This document shows, one piece after another, positions 55,533-64,000 of a stretch of 64,000 nt of DNA. The DNA is from Cladorrhinum sp. PSN259 (lineage: Eukaryota; Ascomycota; Sordariomycetes; Sordariales; Podosporaceae), in the NCBI GenBank assembly GCA_033725935.1, contig MU867066.1:248001-312000 (forward strand). The letters are read 5' to 3'. The notes beneath the pieces are model-generated. The model worked only from the letters and a program-made list of their open reading frames with translations. It was not told where the DNA came from and searched no databases. The first letter of the stretch is position 1, and each line of letters begins with the position of its first letter. The position numbers and the translations under genes were made by a program.

Positions 55533-57505
55533 TCATGTCACCTTCTTGCACAATCTGGTACCATACTCAATCTGCTCCCAGTTCTCCGTTCCAGGAGTCG
55601 AAACAGCATAGAACAGACCGTTGGGGTCATACTTTCGTCTGATAGCGAGAAGGCGGGGGTAGTTGGTGCCCCAGAAGGCATTCTGCCAGTTGGGCTGGAA
55701 GGGATCGGCCTGCAGAAATATCATGTTAGCATCATGTCACGTTCACGAAGAGCAAAGAAAGTGTATGCATACCTCATTGATGTAAGAAGCACCGTTAGGC
55801 GAAGCAGCACGAAGGGAAGCATCAACAACATTGGTCAGGCGGTTCTGAGCCTCAGCCTTCTCAGCAAGCGGTGCGTTGCCAGAAACAGGAACGATGGTGA
55901 TGAGCTTGTCCACAACGCTGCGGAAGCGAGGGTTCATGGCGCTCTTGTTCCACTCGCTCCTGGGAAGTCCACCACCGGCGCTCCACATGTGGCCAACCAT
56001 GAAACCACCTGAGTTGATGATGGTCTTGAAGGCGTCGATAATGGCACCGTGATTATTCTGGACGTCGGTGCGCGCAAGAGACCAACCGCCGGTGAGAGCA
56101 GAGTTACCGGCCATCTCGACCTCGAACATGGCGTTATAAAGCTCATAGAATGTGCCAAAGGTCTGTTCGGTGGAGAGATAGCCGATGCCCAGGGCGTTAA
56201 GGTCGTTGAACAGGGGCTGAACGATGGCCTTGAGCTGGGGAATGGTCTTGTTGATACCCACGATAGGCCGGACGTGGAGAGTCAGAGGGACAGGGCCAAG
56301 CTCGTAGTAGACGTAAAGTCCAGCGTCAACAAAGGCAGTGCTGTAGCTGTGGAACTTGCGGACGGCCTCCCAGAAGCGCGTCTCGTTGGTGTTGGTGCTG
56401 AGGTTGATGTCGAGGGTCAAGCCGGAGCTGGCGACATCGTTGAAGGTCTTGTAAGTGGCCTCAACAATGACACCGAATGAGGCAGGACCACCACCCTTCA
56501 GGGCCCAAAAGAGGTCTGAATTGGTGACAGAGTTGGCCGTTCGGAGAACACCGTCGGCGGTGATGACCTTGAACTGGACAGCAGTATCGGCGAGGAAGCC
56601 GTACAAGTTGGTGAGGGGACCATGGCCACCCCCCTGGACGAGACCTCCGGCAATACCAACAGTCTGAATCACGACCTGTCAGTATGGGGACCTTGGAGAA
56701 GGATTTGTTCTGAAATGACTTACCGCGCATTCACCGGTAACCATGATCTTTTTGGGGCTGAGCGAGTTCAGGCGGGCAAGGGCCTCAAAAGCCTGCACAC
56801 CAGCTCCGGCGGTGATGGCGGATCCAGAGTAACCGGGGCCGCTCCATGAGTTGGTGGTTGAGATGGTCTTGAAGCTGTGGGTGTTGATGACGAGAGAGCC
56901 CCAGCCAACGCTTCGACCGAGGAAGTCATGGCCAGTGTTGCGGATGACCAAGCGCAGATTGTTGTCCCTGGCAAAGTTGATGCCGGCCTGGATATGTGCA
57001 GTGGTCTTGGCAGTGATGACGAGAACAGGATAGTATCCGAGCGTGCAGCTGTCTGTGGGGTTGGTGGTTGGGCGGCAAGTGTCATTGGTGAAGTAGGTCC
57101 AGAGGCCAGCGGCAGGCAACTCGACCCTGCATTAACCGATTAGCACGTGGCTTCGTTGAACCATCAGGTATAAACTTACTGGAACTGTTCGTCTCCAAAG
57201 TTGCTTGTCACGGTGGCGCACTTCTGAGCATCGTATGTGTTGATATTGCCGAGCGGGCCCTGGAAGGTGTTGTAGCAGGGCGCTGCGGGAGGCAGATTTA
57301 CCTGCAGATTCCCGCCAACTGTGGCATTGAGACTGTTCCACTTCGAGTTGGAGGGCCAGCAGGAATCACCCGGGAAGCACTTGCATTGGTAGGTGTTTCC
57401 ATTCCACTGGCGCGTGTTGAGCTTGGTGTAGGTGGCGCTCACGCCGATATCCTGAGCCAACAAAAGAGTGCTGGCCACAAGGCCGAAGATGGAGGTGCTC
57501 CTCAT
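55533..57505 (-). CDS. Secreted FAD-linked oxidoreductase, BBE-type
   Basis: Exons 57180-57505, 56724-57126, 55773-56663 and 55533-55709, with introns of 53-63 nt all in phase, give 598 aa. An N-terminal signal peptide is present (MRSTSIFGLVASTLLLAQDIGVSA). The FAD-binding PCMH fold has RNTGHDFLGRSVGWGSLVI, with the His that usually forms an 8-alpha bond to FAD. GECATVGIAGGLVQGGGHGPL has the Cys expected for the second, 6-S-cysteinyl bond, so bicovalent flavinylation is likely. The C-terminal berberine-bridge segment NGLFYAVSTPGTENW is complete. Such enzymes oxidise carbohydrates or secondary metabolites with O2, giving H2O2. The substrate here is unknown. CKCFPGDSCWP near the start is a typical secreted-oxidase block. 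Confidence 0.93.
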
Positions 57506-59057
57506 GGTGGCGATATTGACAGTGGGAACCGGTCTCGGAACCAAAGCGAGGATGAGTATGGGCGACGAAACAAAAGCCCAAGCGGCGCATGAGGAAGCGC
57601 CATTGCTCACTTCTTAAAGGAGAGAGGGAGACGGTATCCGGGCCGGGGGTCATCGGCGACGTTCGTGTATCGTTGGTTACCGCAGCGTGGGATGGCTCTC
57701 TATTTCCAGCTAGTTGGTCCGCCGGGTGCTGGAAGAATGTAACCCTAATTCGTGGCTATAATGCCATTGCATTAGGGCAGTAATCCACAACAGGAGCGTT
57801 TCGACGCATTCCGCGGCGACGGCGTCGTTTGAGACCTTGGCAAATAAATATTGGTGGTCAAAGCGAATGGGAACAAGAAATTAGTTCCTCCTTGTAGGGC
57901 GTTGGTGGATATTATTTTTTAGCAGGGAGCAGTTTCCGGTGATGCTTGCGAAAAAGAAAAGAGACTGTAAACTTGTCACTGCTTGAGTCTTGGAGAGGAC
58001 TTTTTTATGCAAAAAGTTGAGAAGAGGAAAGAGGTCCGCTGCAGAGAAGGCCCCTATGCACCATAAGGTGCAGTTTGGTAATTGCAGGGTGTTACCGAAT
58101 TAAAGCAGAGTGGCATTGAGGTTTTGGGGAAGTGTGCCAAGGACGGTGCCTCGGCGGCGCGGTCGGTACGCGGCAGGCAGCCGGGAAGGAGCGAAGGAAG
58201 AAAGGAAAGGAAACCGAGATCGTGGAGATCGGGGCGGTCTGATTTGCCAATTCAAAGTTTTGCCCCCCTGTCCATCGACCTTTCCCCTCATGGACGAACA
58301 CGACGTTTGGAAGCAAGGAGAAGCCGCTAACGTGCGGGGCGGAATATCCGGAAGAATCCTTTCACTTTCGAGAGCACTTACACAGGAGGATTCTATGACC
58401 AGAACCTTGGGTCGTGAGTAGTATTACCACACGCCATGCCGTCGAGAGTGTGTGCGTTCTGGTCGCTTGGACTATTTATTTGCGATGTAACCGATCAGCC
58501 GACGCGAGATCTTGGGAACCACAGAATCGCCCGGTTTATTGGGGACTATTTCCTTGGAGTGATTATCACTGCATATTCCATGTGTATACCTGGAATTCCA
58601 CGTGTCATGCCAACCTTGTTGACCACGGGGGTGCATATATGGATCAGAGCAGACCCCCACGGAAGGATCCCCACGGAAGGATCCCCACGGAAGAATCTCC
58701 ACGAAAAAGGAAGTGAGGTTGTACCTGGTATCGAACCAGAAACTTGACAAAACCTCAACATTAGATTCCTGCATCTTCTGGGAAACGTTGCATGATGGAA
58801 AATCGTGGGATGGCTGAATCCCCCGGCTGAACCTGAGATCCTACCTCAAGGGACATCGGCTACAACATCACAGCCCTCCAGAGATGCATGCTTACGCGGT
58901 AGACAGCTTAATACATTGCCGGTTTTCCTTTATTAAATAACATGTAGTTTCTCTCATCCTTTCTCAAAGCTTGTTCCAACTTCATCCGAGACGAAGAAAA
59001 AACTCACGGTAAGGAACTCTCGCCTGCAGTTTATCCAACAACCGACAGACCAACGCT
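57506..59057. other. Divergent intergenic region, no gene supported
   Basis: 1.55 kb. Holds a 3 x 14-bp tandem repeat (CCCCACGGAAGGAT, 58655-58696). A T-arm-like hairpin on the minus strand lies near 58705-58750, with a T5 run beyond it. No complete tRNA or CDS. Confidence 0.55.
58655..58696. repeat. Tandem repeat, 3 x 14 bp
   Basis: Three consecutive copies of CCCCACGGAAGGAT, the last with one substitution; a decayed fourth copy follows. Confidence 0.8.
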
Positions 59058-59578
59058 ATGCATCTCCGCCCCTCGTTTCTTATTACCTTGTTGGCCTCTT
59101 CTGCCGCAGCCACAGACTACGGCTACTGGAATGTGACCTACACCGGGGGCGCTTCGGCAACTGGCTATCGCTACCACGATATCACCGTCTATTACTCTGG
59201 CTATACTCCCGACCGCAAAGCCACTTGTCATTGGCTTTATAGTCCCGAGTTTCGAAACGAGACCTTGACTTGCAATGGGCCGTCGTTTAGTTATGAGTTT
59301 GCAAATTCCAGTGAGATTTTCCCTGGTCGATTCTGGAACAAAAGCCTAGCTAGTTCTTAAAGAAAAGGGGACTGGAACTGACCATCACAACAGACATGAC
59401 CATCCAACAAACTGTCGAGATCACACTTGACGGAAAGCTGCAGAATGTCACATTTGGCGGTACGGCGCCTATTGCACTCAAGTACAACCTCGGGGCAAAT
59501 GGGCGAGGGTTCGGTGGAGAGACGGTGGTTCAAGCACAGAAGTGCTGCAAAGGGAGAATGAACGGTTTGAGGGTTTAG
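59058..59578 (+). CDS. Small secreted protein
   Basis: Exons 59058-59310 and 59394-59578, joined across an 83-nt intron (GTGAGA donor; CTGAC branch and CAACAG acceptor), give 145 aa. Without the splice the two halves look like separate ORFs of 100 and 60 codons. The N-terminus is a signal peptide (MHLRPSFLITLLASSAAA). The mature part is Tyr/Thr/Gly-rich and likely beta-structured: DYGYWNVTYTGGASATGYRYHDITVYY. After the splice come TIQQTVEITLDG and FGGTAPIALKYN, then GRGFGGETVV. Three N-x-S/T sites and four Cys fit an extracellular protein. The pattern resembles small secreted ascomycete proteins (effector-like), but no activity is implied. Confidence 0.75.
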
Positions 59579-61323
59579 CTTGAACTATCGCTGATCTCCT
59601 TGGTCCCAAGTCTCACTCCCGTCTTCTTACGGATCCGTGCCGTGATGCGCTGCTCGAGGTCCTCCATCCGGTATTCTGCCTGCTCGAGGTCCTGGTCGGT
59701 GACGGTTTTGGATCTCTTGTCGAATACCAGCCACGCGCCCAACACGATCACAGTTACGGGAATCAAGAGAACAAAGTATATCCAGAGGCGTTTTGAGACT
59801 GGTCCGTTCATATCTAAATATCGAAGATCATGTTAGTGTGGATGGTAGAGGAAGAATTATATCATGTCAACGTACCACTGCTGAAATCAAAGAAGGGCAT
59901 GCTGAACATGGATGACAAGAATGTACCAGGAAGGAAAAGAGCGCCAACGAGCGTGAGTGTTTTCATTGACATGCCGTCTCGTCGGGTCGAGTCAGCCAGC
60001 ATTTGCTGCTGGACGGCTATTTCCAGGCTGAGCCGGGACTCCCGGTGGTTGATAATGCCGTGCATAACTTCCCTTTGGAGACAAAGCCGCTCAAGCGAGA
60101 CATGCGTGTAGCTCTCCAAGCTTTCCAGCTTGATCTGAATAAACTCGAGTCTCGATACTATGCACTGGTGAAGCTCTTGGAAGCCGGGCATATCCCTAAC
60201 GTCGTCTGACAGACTCTCCCAGAAGGCCTTCGCCGCCTCTTGGAGTCTCTTCACCACGTTCTGCCACGCCTGTGGACGCTTCTGCATAACCTGGCAGTGA
60301 CACGCTGTCAGCTCCTTGTTGATTGCGTCCAGCTCGAGGTCGCGCTCTGCCGCATAGGTCTGTGCCCGGTCCACTTTATCGTGGTATCGTGCGCTGAGGG
60401 CAAATTCCAACTTGCGGATCTTCTCCCGCAGGTCGCGCTGTTTCTTGTCGTTCTCTGAAGACAGAGCCTTGTACACCATGAGAAACGGCAGGAACAGCGG
60501 ATGCGCTATTGGCCTACAACAGTCCTTCAAGTCGGGCAGGATATCGCGGTCAAGGCTTGACTCTTCTGTCGCTTTGACGAAGCCCGAGGTGATTCGTGTC
60601 TTGAAAGAGTATGATAGCATCATCTCCCAGCCTGACGATTTCCCGTTCAGGTTGCCGTCTGACTTGCGGAAGATGATTTGGAATAGGGGATCATCACTCT
60701 GTTTACTACTAATCGACCACCAGAAAAAGGGTCCAACAGCACTTGATGCCTCCAATGAGCGCAATGGCAGTTGCATCTCCCTGACGAGTGCTTCGTAGTC
60801 ATCTTTGGGGAACGGAATGACGTGCGGTTCGAATGTCCTGGGGTTCTGGGCCTTTTGCTGAAGCCTGGAACTATCGGTGAGCAATTGAAATCCGAGCAAA
60901 AAGTCCGAGCAGCATGGACGACGCAATTCTGGGAATGGATTTTTCTTACACCAGACGCAGGCCATTGTGAAATGAGATAGTCTCCGGCAAGCTGGGAGGA
61001 GTGAATTTCCCCTGAAACAGTGTTATTATTCATACTTTTCTTCTCCTTCGAATATCCACTTCAAATCCTAATATTGACTTACCATACGAGTAAGAAACTG
61101 GTGAAAGTCATTCTCGATATCAAGACTCTTCCACTCGGTCGCGCAATGCGAAGGATCCTTCCAAGCAATTAGCGTCTGGTGTGCTGCTGAGCCAAGCGAA
61201 GCCCCCCTGTTTTTTTTCCAATCGACGTACCGAGTAATTCAAAACCTCCAAATACTGGGTCTTCTCGGTCTCATCAAGACAGTACCCATTTTTGAGGTTC
61301 TTGGCAAAGAAGAATCTGTCCAT
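59575..61323 (-). CDS. CorA-like Mg2+ transporter family membrane protein
   Basis: Exons 61231-61323, 61083-61157, 60950-61011, 59876-60864 and 59575-59813 give 485 aa. All four introns (62-85 nt) are GT..AG and in phase. The body is a soluble, alpha/beta then long-helical domain (REKIRKLEFALSARYHDKVDRAQTY...). It is followed by the CorA-type helix pair: MKTLTLVGALFLPGTFLSSMFSMPFFDF, then RLWIYFVLLIPVTVIVLGAWLVF. The bacterial GMN signature is absent, as in many fungal CorA-like proteins, so ion transport is uncertain. The tail is short and charged. The stop overlaps the last codons of the converging small secreted gene by 4 nt. Omitting the three small first exons would lose the true N-terminus (MDRFFFAKNLKNGYCL). 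Confidence 0.85.
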
Positions 61324-61715
61324 GGCGACGTGGAAGGTTCCTTGAAAGCGGGGAGAAGAAGAAATGGGCAGCCTGGGAATTTAACAGGCTCGAGACTTCT
61401 AAACTCCTCAGAGGCTGAATGCTGGACCGCCCAATATTTGTTCGCGACCCATCGACCGCGTGAAGCGCCAAGGAGGCAGTGCAAACAGAACAAGTCTGGA
61501 TTCCACAATACCACGAACAGGGGTAGGACAACATCCCAAAATTTACCGAATCACGACACTTGACCGAGGAGTTTAGTGGAGATTAGAAATGCAGTTGGGT
61601 CCCAACACGAGTATCGCTCAAAGTGGTGATAAGTTGGGCATACGATTATTTAATGCAAGATCTTCTGCCTTGCCATCTATTTTGACTTCAGCTCTTGAAT
61701 GCAAAACTTGTCATC
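61324..61715. other. Divergent promoter region, no gene supported
   Basis: 392 nt between the CorA-like gene and the P450; nothing specific recognised. Confidence 0.5.
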
Positions 61716-63452
61716 ATGATCATCGAACTGCTCGTAGCCCCAGGGCTCGCCTACGTGGTATGGACCCTCGTCTGCCTCGAGATCAACGTCCGAAGGGCAC
61801 GCGCAATGGGCGTGCCCGTAATACGGCTCCCCGTCGATTATAACAATCTCCTCTGGGTGGCATTGTCACCGTTTCTGTTCAAATTTCTCGACAGGCTCCC
61901 GTTCAAATGGTCATCATACCCCGATTTTCTCAGAAACTCCCGAAGGGGGTACCACTTCTACGAAGGCTCGAAACCATTCGAAAAGCTAGGCCCGGTGTGG
62001 GCTCAAGTAACGCCCGTCAACATCTGCCTGCACTTCGCCGACCCCCAAGCTTCGAAGGAAATCTTTGCGAGACGCCGTGACTTCCTTCGTCCTATTGAGG
62101 AGTACAAGCTCCTAGAGGTATACGGCCCGTCTCTGACGACTGCAGGAAGCGAAGACTGGCCTCGTCACCGAAAAGTGCTCGCCGCACCATTCATGAACGA
62201 AAGCATCATGTCGTTTGTATGGGAGGAGTCCATCCGACAGGCCGAATCGATGGTCAAGTCCTGGACCAAAGCGGGAGAAGAAGGCGTGTCCAGCATCCAA
62301 AAGGACACGCGCACACTCTCTCTCAATGTCCTGGCATCAATCGCGTTACGCAAATCCTTCTCATTCCACGGATCATCAGACCCTCCGCAGGACGTTAGTG
62401 AAGCAAACGTCTACCGAGACTCGCTCCAAACCGTGCTCGACAACATCGTCCTCCTGATCCTGGTTCCCTACCGTTTCCTCTCAAGCCGCTGGGTGCCTCA
62501 AAGCTGGCAAAAAATCAGCCGGGCCTCTCTCGCCTTCCAAAATTACATGAAGGCAACAATCGAGCGGGAAAGCGAAAGAGTCATCCAGGAAGGCAAAGCC
62601 GGCTCCGGGGGTGCAGGTCTCCTAACGGGATTCGTCCACGCCCTCGAAACGCACAAGCGTGAGATCTCCAATGTCAACGCAGATCTCAAACAAGAGAAAA
62701 GGGGGCTATCGATGGAAGAAGTAATGGGCAATTTTTTTATCATCAACTTTGCAGGGCACGACACGACGGCCAACACGCTGGCCTTTGCCACGCTGGCCCT
62801 CGTCGCCAACCCGGACGTCCAAGCCTGGGTTGCTGAGGAAATCAACATAGTCGTCCCGGTGGACGACGGAATGGAACAGTGTGACTACAACACCATCTAC
62901 CCGAAACTCAAACGGTGCCGCGCCGTGATGCTCGAGACCCTCCGGCTCTACCCGCCCGTCAACGCGATCCCCAAAGTAAACAAGACGACCCAAACTATTT
63001 CTGTGAGAGACCAAAAACTCGTCATCCAGCCCGGAGTCAAAGAAACCATCAGCATCTACGCCACGCAGGTGCATCCGGCGTACTGGGGACCAACCTCGAC
63101 GAAATGGGATCCAAAGAGGTGGATTCTGAACCCTGCACCATCACCTCCCACAATTGAACAGTTGGAGCGCGAGGAGATGTACGTCCCCGACGAGTTGATT
63201 TTCTTTCCTTGGTCGGAAGGACCGATGAGCTGTCCTGGGAAAAAACTGTCAGAGGTCGAGTTTGTGGCGACGGTTGCCTGTTTGTTAAGGCGGTGCCGTA
63301 TTTCTGTCAAGGGAGAAAAGGGGGTGGACTCAAAAGGCGGGAGGAATGATACAAAGAGGATGGTGGAGGAGGTGATGAATAATGTCAATTCGGACCTGTT
63401 GCTGCGGATGGAGAATGCCGATGCGGTCAGGGTGGTATGTAGGGAAGTCTAA
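61716..63452 (+). CDS. Cytochrome P450 monooxygenase
   Basis: Single exon, 578 aa from the ATG at 61716 (the frame opens 7 codons earlier without ATG). An N-terminal membrane anchor is present (IIELLVAPGLAYVVWTLVCL). The I-helix oxygen-activation motif AGHDTT is at about 346-351. The K-helix ExxR is ETLR (E407, R410). The heme loop FFPWSEGPMSCPGKK has ligand Cys at about 506. The usual Arg of FxxGxRxCxG is Met here, within a PWSxGPxxCPGKK variant that recurs in some fungal CYP clades. It is an ER-bound mixed-function oxidase needing a reductase encoded elsewhere. The substrate is unknown, and no polyketide or terpene synthase is in the window. Confidence 0.92.
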   Translation: MIIELLVAPGLAYVVWTLVCLEINVRRARAMGVPVIRLPVDYNNLLWVALSPFLFKFLDRLPFKWSSYPDFLRNSRRGYHFYEGSKPFEKLGPVWAQVTPVNICLHFADPQASKEIFARRRDFLRPIEEYKLLEVYGPSLTTAGSEDWPRHRKVLAAPFMNESIMSFVWEESIRQAESMVKSWTKAGEEGVSSIQKDTRTLSLNVLASIALRKSFSFHGSSDPPQDVSEANVYRDSLQTVLDNIVLLILVPYRFLSSRWVPQSWQKISRASLAFQNYMKATIERESERVIQEGKAGSGGAGLLTGFVHALETHKREISNVNADLKQEKRGLSMEEVMGNFFIINFAGHDTTANTLAFATLALVANPDVQAWVAEEINIVVPVDDGMEQCDYNTIYPKLKRCRAVMLETLRLYPPVNAIPKVNKTTQTISVRDQKLVIQPGVKETISIYATQVHPAYWGPTSTKWDPKRWILNPAPSPPTIEQLEREEMYVPDELIFFPWSEGPMSCPGKKLSEVEFVATVACLLRRCRISVKGEKGVDSKGGRNDTKRMVEEVMNNVNSDLLLRMENADAVRVVCREV

Positions 63453-64000
63453 GAAGGCGTCAGATATGGTTTTTTTTTTGGTATTCTTCGTCTCTGGAAT
63501 TGCATTTTCTTAGGTTGCGAGAATATAGCAAAAGAGGAAAAAACTAAAGGCGTGGAAAGAAGGTGTTGGGCGACGACTGCACAGCCTACTTGATGACAGT
63601 GGGACTAGCATCCCTTGGGTCGGCTGCTTGGCGCTGGTCGCTCCAATCAAGCATTCTTGCGTGTTTCCCCTGACAGCTCGAGTGCAGTTCACCCAGTGCG
63701 TTCTCAAATAGAAGCAGACAATCAACGCCATGTATATAACAATAACAACAGCTATACCGTTAAATGGAGTCAATAAAAAGGCTTGAGTTATCAAGATCAG
63801 AACGATTTCTCTCTTAAAGACATAATAATAAGGCCATCTTGGGAGGTTGGATATACAGTACGTGACTGGTTAGGGTTATTGGAATTTACATGGGCTTACC
63901 GATTGAACTCGGAGCCAACAGATTATATATTGCCTGGACGGCGGGCTTTCCCGACTTAAAAGTCGACCTGTTTGCCCAACGCAGTTTCCCAGCTTCGCCA
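63453..64000. other. Intergenic region to window end, no gene supported
   Basis: 548 nt; a 94-codon minus-strand ORF with hydrophobic start is not convincing. Confidence 0.5.

Noticed and set aside
58700..58770. Possible tRNA on the minus strand (T-arm-like CTGG-TTCGATA-CCAG with following T5 run)
   Set aside because: No matching 5' acceptor strand or A-box at a proper distance; at most a tRNA-derived fragment.
59396..59578. Separate 60-codon gene
   Set aside because: It is exon 2 of the small secreted protein gene; the splice keeps phase and protein similarity pattern.
55533..63452. Secondary-metabolite cluster built on the FAD oxidase and the P450
   Set aside because: No synthase, transporter or pathway regulator lies between them; co-location alone is weak.

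Overview
The window looks like nuclear DNA of a filamentous ascomycete, most plausibly a Sordariomycete. Protein genes are interrupted by short introns (about 50-85 nt) with GT..AG ends, and some carry a CTRAY-type branch site. The families are typical of Pezizomycotina: HET-domain proteins, a HeLo-domain protein, DUF6604, DUF3433, rhodopsin-like 7-TM proteins, DUF1996, BBE-type FAD oxidases and P450. No species is assigned. About 27 protein genes, one tRNA-like gene and several transposon relics are supported. All exon joins were worked out by eye from reading frame and splice signals.

Layout. 1-6.7 kb: Hsp20/Hsp30 chaperone, HET gene, 7-TM rhodopsin-like protein and a serine-hydrolase (class C beta-lactamase fold). 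8-16 kb: a very large DUF3433 membrane protein, a 398-bp TA-flanked MITE and a five-exon 7-TM protein. 16-24 kb: GST/FAX-like protein, Nudix hydrolase, HET gene and a RelA/SpoT-ankyrin fusion. 24-30 kb: WW-domain protein, RS-rich protein, APH-like kinase and one member of an uncharacterised family. 30-44 kb: relics of a minisatellite-bearing TA element, a large HeLo-TPR fusion, a tRNA-like gene, the second member of the uncharacterised family, a secreted DUF1996 protein, a small basic protein and a third HET gene. 44-55 kb: a multi-TM protein divergent from that HET gene, a fourth HET gene bracketed by short inverted repeats, a 659-bp hAT-like element with an 8-bp target duplication, and a DUF6604 gene broken by a frameshift and an in-frame stop. 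55-64 kb: secreted BBE-type oxidase, small secreted protein, CorA-like membrane protein and a P450.

There is no obvious metabolic operon-like pathway. The strongest theme is non-self recognition or regulated cell death: four HET genes, a HeLo protein, a RelA/SpoT-ankyrin protein and a DUF6604 protein, interspersed with mobile-element debris. That is what an accessory, fast-evolving chromosome segment would look like. Most of the remaining genes are membrane, secreted or detoxification-type singletons.
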